A stretch of 61,353 nt of DNA, from assembly GCF_029255545.1 (NCBI RefSeq), contig NZ_JANLJJ010000115.1:12160-73512 (forward strand), read 5' to 3'. A model generated the notes under the pieces. The model had not been told where the DNA came from. It ran no database searches and saw nothing but the letters and a program-made list of their open reading frames with translations. How positions within the stretch are numbered: the first letter of the stretch is position 1; each line of letters opens with the position of its first letter. This document shows positions 1 to 8,330 of this stretch, in pieces. This DNA is from Ferrovibrio sp. GTDB taxonomy: Bacteria > Pseudomonadota > Alphaproteobacteria > Ferrovibrionales > Ferrovibrionaceae. Both the position numbers and the translations under genes were made by a program.

Positions 1-203
1 AGAAGAAGATCATCCCGCTGATCCACCGCGACGGCGGCTATTTCAAGATCAAGCCCGGCTCTGGTGGCGTTCTCACGCCCTGCACGCCCGACGACTTCAA
101 CAAATTCGGCCCCTACAAGTCGGAAACCGCCTATATCCGTGCCGTGAAGGCCGCCGGCGGCACGCTGGGCCCGGCGCCGAAAAAGGGTTATCTCGCGCCC
201 TGA
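1..203 (+). CDS. 3' end of an unidentified gene (cut by window edge)
   Basis: The window opens inside a reading frame closed by the TGA at 201-203. It gives 66 residues with no internal stop, ending in KKGYLAP. The fragment is basic and rich in Gly, Pro and Lys; I recognise no domain or motif. Its end overlaps the 3' end of the next, oppositely oriented gene by 16 bp (188-203), a tail-to-tail arrangement. That it codes is an inference from the open frame and GC-rich third positions. The product cannot be named without the upstream sequence. Confidence 0.6.
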   Translation, partial: KKIIPLIHRDGGYFKIKPGSGGVLTPCTPDDFNKFGPYKSETAYIRAVKAAGGTLGPAPKKGYLAP

Positions 204-931
204 TCCTTAAAGAGAAACGTGCCGAGCAGCAGCCAGCGCCGCGCCGTTTCTTCCCGTCCCGCTTTCGCCCGCAGCGGCGTGGTGTAATGCCAGAATGGCA
301 GGCGATAGGCCGTGACCAGGCCGGACTTCGTCGCCTGCACCATCTCGGTGAAATGGCCGGTCTTCGCATAGACCAGGAACTGGTCGCGCACCCCCGGCGT
401 GACGAAGCTGACATGCACATCCAGATAGCCATGGGCCGCATCGGGCTCTTCCGGATGATGGTCGGTATGCGGCCCGGCATAATCGCCGGCGCCATAGGCG
501 ATTGCCTGCAGGCCGTATTTCGCCTTCAGGGGCCGGCCGGCCAGCATGGCCGCGAAAGCCCGGTAACTGTCCGAGCGCAGCATGCCGATCAGGCCGATCT
601 CTTTTGCCGTGCGGAAACCGGCGGAGCGCGGATTGTCCAGATGCGTGGTGCGCTGGCGCATCGTCTTGGGCAGCGTTTCCGCGTAATTGCGCGTCTGGCC
701 CCAGATCGTCTCGGGCGGGATCGGCGCCTCCAGCAGCCGCAGATGCGGCAGCATCGCCTTCTCCAGCAGCAAAGCCGCGGCCAGCGCCTGCCGCCGGTCG
801 ATCAGGCCGTCCAGGCTTAAGAACCGGCAGCGCGGGTTGGCCAGGGCGCCGGCGGCCGGGTGCCGTCCGGCCAGCAGGGCCTGGCCTTTCGGCGTCAGCA
901 GGTCGGCGAATTCGACGGGGAAGCGGCGCAT
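188..931 (-). CDS. 2OG-Fe(II) oxygenase-like protein
   Basis: 247 residues. The C-terminal half carries the pattern of a double-stranded beta-helix iron/2-oxoglutarate oxygenase: an HxD pair at H155/D157 (GPHTDHHPEEP), a distal histidine near H215 (FWHYTTPL), and an arginine about 16 residues later (ARRWLLLGTF, R231/R232) that would bind the 2-oxoglutarate carboxylate. The spacing is that of prolyl-hydroxylase-like proteins, but there is no full family match I can name and the substrate is unknown. The first 130 residues are not recognised. It stands alone, convergent with the cut gene on its left and divergent from the EamA transporter on its right. That it is a real gene is fairly sure; the enzyme class is a motif-based inference. 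Confidence 0.62.
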   Translation of the reverse strand: MRRFPVEFADLLTPKGQALLAGRHPAAGALANPRCRFLSLDGLIDRRQALAAALLLEKAMLPHLRLLEAPIPPETIWGQTRNYAETLPKTMRQRTTHLDNPRSAGFRTAKEIGLIGMLRSDSYRAFAAMLAGRPLKAKYGLQAIAYGAGDYAGPHTDHHPEEPDAAHGYLDVHVSFVTPGVRDQFLVYAKTGHFTEMVQATKSGLVTAYRLPFWHYTTPLRAKAGREETARRWLLLGTFLFKDQGAR

Positions 932-1007
932 GGTCTGGGCTTAAGCCGCTGCCCCGGCGGGGTCAAGCTCTGGTCAGGCCGCGGGCGGCAGCCTAATCTC
1001 CGCCGCG

Positions 1008-1919
1008 ATGCAAAGCGCCTCCCCCGCCCGCGACCAGCAGATCGCGCAGATCCTGATCTTCATCACGCCGGCGCTGTTCTGCGCCAACATGCTGCTGGCC
1101 CGTTACTCGGCCGATTTCATTCCGCCGGTGGCTTTGGCCGTGTGGCGCTGGACCGGCGTGGTCGTGCTGCTGCTGCCCGTCTGCGGCCCTGAGCTGTGGC
1201 GCCAGCGCCGCGCCCTGGCGCAGGATGCCGGCCGGCTGCTGGTGCTGGGCGCGCTTGGCATGGGCATCTGCGGCGCCGTGGTCTATGCCGCCGGCAAGAC
1301 CACCACCGCCACCAATATCGGCCTGATCTATGCCGTCTCGCCCGTACTGATCATCCTGCTCAGCCGCATCATGTTCGGCGACCGGTTGTCGAAGCGCCAG
1401 ATGGCCGGCGCCGCGCTGGCATTGGGTGGCACGCTGGTCATCGTCACCAAGGCCGACTGGGCGGTGCTGCGCGCCCTGACCTTCGTGCCCGGCGATCTGA
1501 TGATCCTTGGCTGCGCGATGGCCTGGGCGGCCTATGCCGTGCTGCTGAAACGCTGGCCGGGAAGCCTGAGCATCAACGCCCGGCTGGCCGCGATCGCCTT
1601 TGCCGGCGTGATCGTGATGCTGCCCTTCCTGGCCTGGGAGACCATCACCGTCGGCCCGGCCGGCACCGATCCCCGCACCCTGGCGGTGATCGCCACCGTG
1701 ATCCTGGTGCCCGGCCTGCTGGCCTATGGCGCGCATGCCTATATCACCAAGCATCTCGGCCCTGCCAAGGCCGGCCTGATCCTTTATCTCTCGCCCGTCT
1801 ATAATGCCGTGCTCGCCTGGGCGCTTCTCGGCGAGCAATTCGCGGCCTACCATTGGGTCGGTGCCGTGCTGGTTCTGGCCGGCCTCTATATCGCCACCTC
1901 GCTGCCGGGAAAGCGCTGA
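1008..1919 (+). CDS. EamA/DMT-family membrane transporter
   Basis: 303 residues, almost entirely hydrophobic, with about ten membrane segments arranged as two EamA repeats. The first runs from [17 protein letters not shown] to about residue 140, the second from about 160 to the end, ending in [10 protein letters not shown]. The family exports or exchanges small metabolites and amino acids; the substrate here cannot be told. The start at the ATG of [11 protein letters not shown] puts a short cytoplasmic tail before the first helix and matches the family length of about 300. The stop lies one base before the ubiD-like ATG, so the two are probably co-transcribed and translationally coupled. Confidence 0.85.
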   Translation: MQSASPARDQQIAQILIFITPALFCANMLLARYSADFIPPVALAVWRWTGVVVLLLPVCGPELWRQRRALAQDAGRLLVLGALGMGICGAVVYAAGKTTTATNIGLIYAVSPVLIILLSRIMFGDRLSKRQMAGAALALGGTLVIVTKADWAVLRALTFVPGDLMILGCAMAWAAYAVLLKRWPGSLSINARLAAIAFAGVIVMLPFLAWETITVGPAGTDPRTLAVIATVILVPGLLAYGAHAYITKHLGPAKAGLILYLSPVYNAVLAWALLGEQFAAYHWVGAVLVLAGLYIATSLPGKR

Positions 1920-1920
1920 C

Positions 1921-3435
1921 ATGCCCTATACCTCGCTCCGCGATTTCATGGCGCTGCTCGAGCAGAGCGGCAACCTCGTGCGCGTGACCGAGCCGGTCTC
2001 CACCGTGCTGGAGATGACCGAGATCCAGACGCGTCTGCTCAGCCAGGGCGGCCCCGCCGTGCTGTTCGAGAAACCCCTGCGCGCCGATGGCAGCCCCAGC
2101 CAGATCCCCGTGCTGGTGAACCTGTTCGGCACGGTGGAGCGCGTGGCCTTGGGCATGGACCGCAAGCCCAGCGAACTGAAGGATGTTGGCGAGACGCTGG
2201 CCTTCCTGCGCCAGCCCGAACCGCCCGGCGGCTTCCGCGAAGCGCTCAACATGCTGCCGCTGCTGAAAACCGTGATGGCGATGCAGCCGAAAACCGTGGG
2301 CAGCGCGCCGGTGCATGAGGTGGTGCTGCAGGGCGACGACATCGACCTTTCCGCCCTGCCGATCCAGACCTGCTGGCCGGGCGAGCCGGCGCCGCTGATC
2401 ACCTGGCCGCTGGTGGTGACCCAGGGCCCGGACAAAAACGACAAGACCGACCGCTTCAATCTCGGCATCTACCGCATGCAGGTGCTGAACAAGACGCAGA
2501 CCCTGATGCGCTGGCTGAAGCATCGCGGCGGCGCGCAGCAGCACCAGCGCTGGAAACAGGCCGGCAAACGCGAACCCTTCCCCGCCGCCGTGGTGATCGG
2601 CGCCGATCCCGGCACCATCCTGGCCGCCGTGACCCCGGTGCCCGATACGTTGTCGGAATACCAGTTCGCCGGCTTGCTGCGCGGCCGCAAGGTCGAGCTG
2701 GTCGACTGCAAGACCATTCCGCTGAAGGTGCCGGCCGAGGCCGAGATCGTGCTGGAGGGCCATGTGTCGCTGGAGGATTACCGCGACGAAGGCCCCTATG
2801 GCGACCATACCGGCTATTACAATTCGGTGGAGCAGTTTCCGGTCTTCACCATCAGCGCCATCACCATGCGGCGCAACCCGATTTACCTCAGCACCTTCAC
2901 CGGCCGGCCGCCGGACGAGCCCAGCGTGCTGGGCGAGGCGCTGAACGACGTGTTCGTGCCGCTGATCCGCCAGCAATTCCCCGAGATCGTCGATTTCTGG
3001 CTGCCGCCCGAGGGCTGCTCCTACCGCGTCGCCGTGGTGAGCATGAAGAAGGCCTATCCCGGCCATGCCAAACGCGTGATGCTGGGCGTGTGGTCGTATC
3101 TGCGCCAGTTCATGTACACCAAATGGGTGATCGTGGTGGACGACGACATCAATGCGCGTGACTGGAAGGATGTGGTCTGGGCGATGTCGACCCGCATGGA
3201 CCCCGCCCGTGACATCACCCTGATCGAAAACACCCCGATCGACTATCTCGACTTCGCCTCGCCGGAATCCGGCTTGGGGAGCAAGATCGGCCTGGATGCC
3301 ACCAACAAATGGCCGCCGGAGACGAAACGGGAGTGGGGCGAGAAGATCCGCATGGATGCCGAGGTGGTGCGGACTGTCACGGAAAAATGGCCGAAACTCG
3401 GCCTGCCCGGTCCCGGCAAGCCGATCTGGAAATAG
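1921..3435 (+). CDS. ubiD: UbiD-family (prenylated-FMN) decarboxylase
   Basis: 504 residues, the usual UbiD length. The frame is open further upstream, but the start is placed at 1921 ([15 protein letters not shown]), one base after the transporter stop, because family members begin with this 'LRDF..LLE..G.L' segment. The signature with the catalytic acid, [12 protein letters not shown], lies near residues 289-300. Family members use prenylated FMN to (de)carboxylate aromatic or alpha,beta-unsaturated acids; the housekeeping member decarboxylates 4-hydroxy-3-polyprenylbenzoate in ubiquinone synthesis. No ubiX flavin prenyltransferase is in the window. A role in ubiquinone synthesis is likely, but a catabolic decarboxylase cannot be excluded. 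Confidence 0.88.
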   Translation: MPYTSLRDFMALLEQSGNLVRVTEPVSTVLEMTEIQTRLLSQGGPAVLFEKPLRADGSPSQIPVLVNLFGTVERVALGMDRKPSELKDVGETLAFLRQPEPPGGFREALNMLPLLKTVMAMQPKTVGSAPVHEVVLQGDDIDLSALPIQTCWPGEPAPLITWPLVVTQGPDKNDKTDRFNLGIYRMQVLNKTQTLMRWLKHRGGAQQHQRWKQAGKREPFPAAVVIGADPGTILAAVTPVPDTLSEYQFAGLLRGRKVELVDCKTIPLKVPAEAEIVLEGHVSLEDYRDEGPYGDHTGYYNSVEQFPVFTISAITMRRNPIYLSTFTGRPPDEPSVLGEALNDVFVPLIRQQFPEIVDFWLPPEGCSYRVAVVSMKKAYPGHAKRVMLGVWSYLRQFMYTKWVIVVDDDINARDWKDVVWAMSTRMDPARDITLIENTPIDYLDFASPESGLGSKIGLDATNKWPPETKREWGEKIRMDAEVVRTVTEKWPKLGLPGPGKPIWK

Positions 3436-3564
3436 GGCCCGCCTGGCCCCCGCAAATGTGACGGTGGCGGCAAACCGCCCTCTTCCCGCCTCTCGTACGA
3501 CCCGGCCCGATCCGCTAATCTGCGGCGGAACCGGACTGCACATCCGACAGGGACGGACGGCGCG

Positions 3565-5007
3565 ATGCGCTTATGGCAGCAATGGCATGATCTGATCTGC
3601 GGCAAAGGCCAGGATTGCCTGCCCGACCCGGCCAGCGAACGCCTGTCCGCCGCGATACGCGAGGAAGAATACGAGGCCCTGCGCCTCACGCTGGGCCTGC
3701 GGCTGGGTGTCTGCGCCATCGTCGGCACCATCCTCACCCTCGAGATGGGCTGGCCGCTGGCGCTGAATTACTATGGCTATCTCGGCGCCTTCGCCTTCTC
3801 GGCCTATGTGCAGATGCTGTTGCGCCGCCCAGGCCTCGACCGAGGCTGGATGCACTGGCTGTTCCCCTTCATCGACATGGCACTGCTGACCGGCGCCATC
3901 GTGCTGCCCAACCCCTTCGATCCCAATCCGCTGCCGCCGCCGATGCAGCTGGGTTTCGACACCATCCTCTATGTCGCCCTGTTCGTCGTGCTCTCGGCGC
4001 TCGGCCAGTCGGCGCGCACCGTGCTCTACACCACGCTGGCCGCCATCGTAACCTGGACGGCCGGCACGCTGTATATCGCCATGCAGCCGGGCGTCACCCT
4101 CGGCGCGAAGATGGACAACATCGTCGGCATGCCGGTCTACGAGCGCATGGCCTATCTCCTCGATCCATGGAATGTGCGGCTGGGCGAATTCCTGCCGCGG
4201 CTGGTCCTGATCGGCATGATCGGCATCCTGCTGGCGGTGGCCGTCATGCGGTCGCGCCACCTGATCGCCCGCCAGGTGGAAAGCGAACGGGCCAGGCGAA
4301 ACCTGTCGCGCCATTTCTCGCCGCATATCGCCGAGCATCTGGAGCAGATGGACGATGCCGTCGGCCAGGTCAAATCGCTGGAAGCGGTCGTGCTGTTCGC
4401 CGATCTGGTCGGGTTCACCCAGATCGCCGATGATCACACCCCGGAACAGACCGTCACCATCCTGCGCGAGGTGCATCAGCGGCTCGGCCGCGCCGTGCAT
4501 GAAAACAGCGGCACACTCGACAAGTACCTGGGCGACGGCATCATGGCCTCGTTCGGTACGCCGAAATCAGGGCCGCGCGATGCGTCTGCCGCCCTGCTGG
4601 CCGCCCGCGCCATGCTGCGCGAGATGGACCAGCTCAACCGCCAGCGCGCCCTGCTGCGCCAGGTGCCGCTGCATCTGGCCGTCGGCGTCCATTACGGCCC
4701 GCTCACGCTCGGCAATATCGGCGACGAGAGCCGCGTCGAATTCGCCCTGATCGGCGAGACCGTGAATGTGGCGCACCGGCTGGAGCAGATGACGCGCAGC
4801 CTGAATGCCCAGCTCTGCCTCAGCCAGGCCTTCGTCGACAAGCTGGTGGAGGAAACCCGCGGCGATGTCGGCGCCGTGCGCGACATGGTCACGCTGAAGC
4901 CGCAGCCGATCCGCGGCCTGCGCGACCGCATGGTGTTGTGGATCCTGCCGCGCCAGCCGCTGGGCAGCGAGGCCGACGCGCCCGAGCCGGCGCCGACGAT
5001 CCACTGA
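3565..5007 (+). CDS. membrane-anchored class III adenylate/guanylate cyclase
   Basis: 480 residues. The first about 240 residues hold six predicted membrane helices (e.g. VCAIVGTILTLEMGW and LVLIGMIGILLAVAVM). A linker ending in LSRHFSPHIAEHLE leads to a class III cyclase domain from about residue 270. The first metal-binding aspartate lies in VVLFADLVGFT (near residue 280) and the second in LDKYLGDG (near 326), whose lysine is a purine-recognition position. The conserved helix FALIGETVNVAHRLE follows. The product would be cAMP or cGMP in the cytoplasm. The membrane part resembles sensory anchors of unknown ligand. A small membrane protein starts one base after its stop. Confidence 0.87.
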   Translation: MRLWQQWHDLICGKGQDCLPDPASERLSAAIREEEYEALRLTLGLRLGVCAIVGTILTLEMGWPLALNYYGYLGAFAFSAYVQMLLRRPGLDRGWMHWLFPFIDMALLTGAIVLPNPFDPNPLPPPMQLGFDTILYVALFVVLSALGQSARTVLYTTLAAIVTWTAGTLYIAMQPGVTLGAKMDNIVGMPVYERMAYLLDPWNVRLGEFLPRLVLIGMIGILLAVAVMRSRHLIARQVESERARRNLSRHFSPHIAEHLEQMDDAVGQVKSLEAVVLFADLVGFTQIADDHTPEQTVTILREVHQRLGRAVHENSGTLDKYLGDGIMASFGTPKSGPRDASAALLAARAMLREMDQLNRQRALLRQVPLHLAVGVHYGPLTLGNIGDESRVEFALIGETVNVAHRLEQMTRSLNAQLCLSQAFVDKLVEETRGDVGAVRDMVTLKPQPIRGLRDRMVLWILPRQPLGSEADAPEPAPTIH

Positions 5008-5008
5008 G

Positions 5009-5299
5009 ATGCTGTTCCGCCCGCCTAAACCCTCCGAGCGCGACATCCTGCCCTGGTGGCATCCGCATGCCCTGTTGCGGGCGGCATGGAATCTGGCGTT
5101 TTCAGCCGCGCTGGGGCTGGCGGCTGGCGCCATCGCGCTCGACCTCGCCGCCCAGGTGGTGGCGAAAATCGCTGGCGCTGGTTCCGAAGACTGGCGTGAC
5201 TGGCACGACCCCCTGCGCCCGCTGGCCTGGCTGCTTGGTTGTTTTGTCGCTTTCGTTGCTTATATGTCCTATAGAATGGACGATAAGACCGAAAGCTGA
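5009..5299 (+). CDS. small membrane protein of unknown function
   Basis: 96 residues, starting at an ATG one base after the cyclase stop, so it is translationally coupled. Two hydrophobic segments are visible (about residues 25-52 and 70-87), separated by a Trp/Asp-rich loop (EDWRDWHDPLRP); both ends are charged. No known family is recognised. The tight coupling suggests a role with the cyclase or simply operon membership; the former is speculation. The pmbA gene follows after 24 bp. Confidence 0.65.
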   Translation: MLFRPPKPSERDILPWWHPHALLRAAWNLAFSAALGLAAGAIALDLAAQVVAKIAGAGSEDWRDWHDPLRPLAWLLGCFVAFVAYMSYRMDDKTES

Positions 5300-5323
5300 C
5301 CCCCCAACTTCAAAAAGCCTGAA

Positions 5324-6679
5324 ATGTCTGATGCCCGCCAGCGCGCTGTGGAAGCGCAAAGCCTGATTGCCGACCTGATCAAGGCCGCCCGCAAGGCCGG
5401 CGCCGATGCCGCCGACGCGATCTATCACGAATCCCGTTCGCTCAGCGCCGGCGTGCGCCTGGGCCAGCCCGAGGATGTCGAATCCTCGGAAAGCCGCGAT
5501 CTCGGCCTGCGCGTGCTGGTCGGCCGGCAGCAGGCCTGCGTCTCCACCACTGATTTCGCCCCCGCCGCCCTGCATGAGCTGGTGGCGCGCGCCGTCAGCA
5601 TGGCCCGCGCGGCGCCGGAGGACAAATATTGCGGCCTGCCCGAGCCGAACCAGCTCGCCACCCAGCCGGTCGAGCTTGACCTGTTCGATGGCGTCGAGCT
5701 GGAAATGCCGCAACTGCTGGAACGCGCCAAGGCCGCCGAAGCCGCCGCATTGGCGGTGCCCGGCATCACCAATTCCGAAGGCGGCAGCGCCGGGCGCGGC
5801 TTTGGCCTGGTCGCCTATGCCAACACCGCCGGCTTCAGCGGCAGCGGTTACAGCGGCTCGCACAGCATCTCGGCCGCCGCCATCGCCGGCAAGGATACCG
5901 GCATGGAACGCGACTGGGATTACGAGGCCAAGACCCATTTCAGCGACCTGCCCGATCCGGCCAGCATCGGCCGCAAGGCCGGCGAGCGCGCGGTGCGCCG
6001 CCTCAATCCGGTCAAGCTGGAAAGCGCCGCGATGCCGATCCTGTTTGATCCGCGCGTCGCCACCAGCCTGGTCGGCCATCTGGCCGGCGCCATCAACGGC
6101 GCGGCGGTGGCGCGCGGCACCTCGTTCCTGAAAGACAAACTGGGCCAGATGGTATTCGCGCCCGGCATTACCATCACCGACGATCCGCTGCGCAAGCGCG
6201 GCTTCCGTTCCCGCTGGTTCGACATGGAAGGCGTGGCGCGCCAGGCCCGCGCCCTGATCGAGGACGGCCGGCTGACCACCTGGCTGCTTGATTGCGCCAC
6301 GGCACGGCAGCTGGGCATGGCCAGCACCGGCCACGCCTCGCGCGGCACCACCTCGCCGCCCTCGCCGGCGCCGACCAATATCTATCTCAACCCCGGCAAG
6401 CTGACGCCGGCCGAGCTGATGGCCGATATCAGGCACGGGCTTTACGTGACCGAGCTGATCGGCATGGGCGTGAATGGCGTGACCGGCGATTACAGTCGTG
6501 GCGCCGCCGGCTTTGTGATCCGCGACGGCCAACTGGCCGAACCGGTCTCCGAAATCACCATCGCCGGCAACCTGAAAGAGATGTTCCCGCATCTCACGCC
6601 GGCCAACGATCTGGAATTCCGTTTCGGCACCGACGCGCCCACTTTACGCATCGACGGCATGACCGTTGCCGGCCGCTAG
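5324..6679 (+). CDS. pmbA: PmbA/TldE-type metalloprotease-complex subunit
   Basis: 451 residues, the normal length of PmbA (TldE). Recognisable segments include an N-terminal half starting AQSLIADLIKAARKAGADAADA, the GLRVLVG strand, and the C-terminal block NIYLNPGKLTPAEL..GLYVTELIGMGVNGVTGDYSRGAAGF. It lacks the HExxxH zinc motif of its partner TldD, as expected for the TldE subunit of the TldD-TldE protease. In other bacteria the complex trims modified peptides and antitoxins. No tldD is in this window, which is common since the two are often unlinked. It probably forms an operon with the downstream phosphatase (34 bp gap). Confidence 0.93.
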   Translation: MSDARQRAVEAQSLIADLIKAARKAGADAADAIYHESRSLSAGVRLGQPEDVESSESRDLGLRVLVGRQQACVSTTDFAPAALHELVARAVSMARAAPEDKYCGLPEPNQLATQPVELDLFDGVELEMPQLLERAKAAEAAALAVPGITNSEGGSAGRGFGLVAYANTAGFSGSGYSGSHSISAAAIAGKDTGMERDWDYEAKTHFSDLPDPASIGRKAGERAVRRLNPVKLESAAMPILFDPRVATSLVGHLAGAINGAAVARGTSFLKDKLGQMVFAPGITITDDPLRKRGFRSRWFDMEGVARQARALIEDGRLTTWLLDCATARQLGMASTGHASRGTTSPPSPAPTNIYLNPGKLTPAELMADIRHGLYVTELIGMGVNGVTGDYSRGAAGFVIRDGQLAEPVSEITIAGNLKEMFPHLTPANDLEFRFGTDAPTLRIDGMTVAGR

Positions 6680-6713
6680 GCCGCGGCGAACAGGATAGAG
6701 CAGGACAGGACGG

Positions 6714-7496
6714 ATGGCGATTTCGCTGAAACAGGATCACGATCTGCTGGTCGGCGCGGTGCGCGAGGCCGGTGCCGTGGCCCTGCGCTATTTCCGCTCC
6801 GGCGTGAAATCCTGGCACAAGAAACCCAACGATCCGGTTTCGGAGGCCGACATCGCCGTCGATACCCTGCTGCGCGAAAAACTGCTGGGCGCCCGGCCGG
6901 CCTATGGCTGGCTCAGCGAGGAAAGCGGCCGCCAGGGTGGCAATGGCCCCGAGTTATGGGTGATTGACCCGATCGACGGCACGCGCGCCTTCATCGACGG
7001 CAAGCCGGAATTCACCATCTGCGTCGCCCTGCTGCAGGATGGCCAGCCGACCTTGGCGGCGATCTTCAATCCGGCCAGCGACGAGTTCTTCGAAGCCATC
7101 TGCGGCGGCGGCGCCAAGCTGAACGGCAAGGTGATCCGCGCATCTGGCCATGCCAGCCTGATGGAGGCCCGCTTCCTGGCCAGCCGCCGCACCTTCGAGC
7201 GGCATGGCTGGCTGGCGCGCACCGCCAAGGCCGATTTCGCCTATCGCAACTCCATTGCCTACCGCATGGCCCTGGTCGCCTGTGGCAAATACGACGCCGC
7301 CATCAGCCTGACCGAAAAAAGCGACTGGGACATCGCGGCTGCCGACCTGCTGGTGCGCGAGGCCGGCGGCCGCGTGGCCACCGCCGATGGCGAGCCGCTG
7401 GCCTATGGCGCCGACAGGCACCGCCACCCTTCGGTGATCGCCACCGGCGCCTATATCTTCGACGACGTGGTCGATCTGCTGAAGACGCGCAAGTAA
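6714..7496 (+). CDS. inositol monophosphatase-family enzyme (CysQ-like)
   Basis: 260 residues with the lithium-sensitive phosphatase metal motifs: glutamate in LSEES (E70), DPIDGT with D85 and D88, and the late WDIAAAD (D206). Members hydrolyse inositol phosphates, 3'-phosphoadenosine-5'-phosphate or histidinol phosphate. In alphaproteobacteria this sequence type is usually called 3'(2'),5'-bisphosphate nucleotidase CysQ, but substrate cannot be read from the motifs. It follows pmbA in the same direction and ends 7 bp before the stop of the convergent NTF2-like gene. Confidence 0.88.
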   Translation: MAISLKQDHDLLVGAVREAGAVALRYFRSGVKSWHKKPNDPVSEADIAVDTLLREKLLGARPAYGWLSEESGRQGGNGPELWVIDPIDGTRAFIDGKPEFTICVALLQDGQPTLAAIFNPASDEFFEAICGGGAKLNGKVIRASGHASLMEARFLASRRTFERHGWLARTAKADFAYRNSIAYRMALVACGKYDAAISLTEKSDWDIAAADLLVREAGGRVATADGEPLAYGADRHRHPSVIATGAYIFDDVVDLLKTRK

Positions 7497-7503
7497 GCCC
7501 GGC

Positions 7504-7887
7504 TCAGGCCAGGCCGTCCGGCGCGAAATCGATAAAGCCGGTCACCGCCCGCAGCCGCCCGCCGGCCAGCGTGGCGAAGTCGGTGCCGCCCACCAGGGCA
7601 GCCGCCCCATCCGGCCCGGCCTCCCAGGAAAAGCGCAGGCGGTCTTCCACCGTCTCGGCCGCGCGGCTCAGGCGGAACACGAAGCCGGGAAATTTCTGCT
7701 GCACGGCAGCGATCATGCCATCCACGCCGTCATGCCCTTCCCCCTGCATCAGGGGATCGCGATACCGCACATCCTCGGCCATGGTCTGGCTGATCAGGCC
7801 GCGGCGGACGGCGGCATCGGTTTCGTTCCAGATGGCGATATAGCGGTCGACGATGACGGCGATGTTGCTGGCTGCGGCGTTGTCCAT
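7504..7887 (-). CDS. NTF2-like/SnoaL-like protein
   Basis: 127 residues from MDNAAASNIAVIVDRYI. The frame is open 12 codons further, but the start is set at 7887 because AGGAG lies 6 bases upstream of this ATG. The pattern of an N-terminal amphipathic helix, 'Y.D P' near VRYRDPLMQGEGHDGVDGM, and a run of beta strands with FSWEAG is typical of the SnoaL/NTF2 fold. Such proteins are small isomerases, cyclases or ligand-binding proteins; no catalytic set is clear here. It is monocistronic, with the gene-free region 7888-8330 upstream. Confidence 0.72.
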   Translation of the reverse strand: MDNAAASNIAVIVDRYIAIWNETDAAVRRGLISQTMAEDVRYRDPLMQGEGHDGVDGMIAAVQQKFPGFVFRLSRAAETVEDRLRFSWEAGPDGAAALVGGTDFATLAGGRLRAVTGFIDFAPDGLA

Positions 7888-8077
7888 GGTTTGCTCCTGA
7901 GGTTGGGATTGCAGAAACAACATGTGGCCGATGCGCCGCGCTGGCGATTACCTTGCCGATAATCAGCATACCGGCTTGATCGGCCGGCGGGCCTCACCAT
8001 CTTTTCCCCGCCGCTCTTGCCCATCGTGAATCCGACACACGTTTTGATTGCGTCCTGACGCGCGGCATCGACAAAGT

Positions 8078-8142
8078 TTGGCTACAATTGGCTGGAATTG
8101 GCGATCATTGGCTATAATTGGCGAAGTTTGGCTAGGCTTGGG
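8078..8142. repeat. 10-bp-phased TTGGC array (six units plus one variant)
   Basis: TTGGC begins at 8078, 8088, 8098, 8108, 8118 and 8128, exactly every 10 bases, and a seventh unit reads TTGGG at 8138. The remaining five bases of each unit vary but are often TA-rich (TACAA, TGGAA, GATCA, TATAA, GAAGT). At about one helical turn each, all cores face the same side of the duplex. A TATAAT hexamer falls at 8113-8118 inside the array, with TTGGCT 19 bp upstream, so a plus-strand promoter is possible. No gene starts just downstream on the plus strand. Confidence 0.8.
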
Positions 8143-8287
8143 CCCGCCGCGTTTCGATTCCGACCGACTGAAACGGCCGCTAATCAATGCGTTGGCCAGA
8201 AACAGGCCATTTTTGGTCGCCGTTTCCACCTCTCACGCCTGCCAGTTGTGCGATGTCCTGTCCGGCTGCGCGGGCCCGGATCGCCCA

Positions 8288-8308
8288 CCGCGCGGCTAGG
8301 CCGCGCGG
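8288..8308. terminator. GC-rich hairpin after the molybdopterin oxidoreductase gene
   Basis: A perfect 9-bp stem (CCGCGCGGC / GCCGCGCGG) closes on a 3-base loop, 22 bp beyond the stop codon of the minus-strand gene ending at 8331. There is no T-run after it on either strand, so it could act as a pause site, an RNA 3'-end stabiliser or a Rho-assisted end rather than a classical intrinsic terminator. Confidence 0.45.
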
Positions 8309-8330
8309 ATTCAGATAGCCCACCGCGTGG

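Larger units (their letters stand above)
7888..8330. other. 443-bp gene-free region with phased repeats
   Basis: No convincing gene is seen on either strand; the short open frames lack ribosome-binding sites and domain-like composition. The left part (7888-8070) should hold the promoter of the NTF2-like gene. The middle holds the 10-bp-phased TTGGC array (8078-8142). The right end holds a 9-bp-stem hairpin (8288-8308) and a 19-bp direct repeat (8283-8301 and 8318-8336, one mismatch) that reaches into the 3' end of the molybdopterin oxidoreductase gene. Confidence 0.7.

Noticed and set aside
1744-3543. 599-codon open frame on the minus strand
   Set aside because: It is fully antisense to the ubiD-like gene; composition is His/Arg-rich with no recognisable motif. 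The ubiD reading is unambiguous.
8078-8142. CRISPR-like or minisatellite reading of the 10-bp repeats
   Set aside because: The unit is far too short for CRISPR and there are no spacers; the non-core bases vary too much for a simple minisatellite.
7963-8299. Small genes in the region of the phased array
   Set aside because: The overlapping short frames on both strands lack ribosome sites and their translations are dominated by the repeat itself or by Arg-rich shadow composition.
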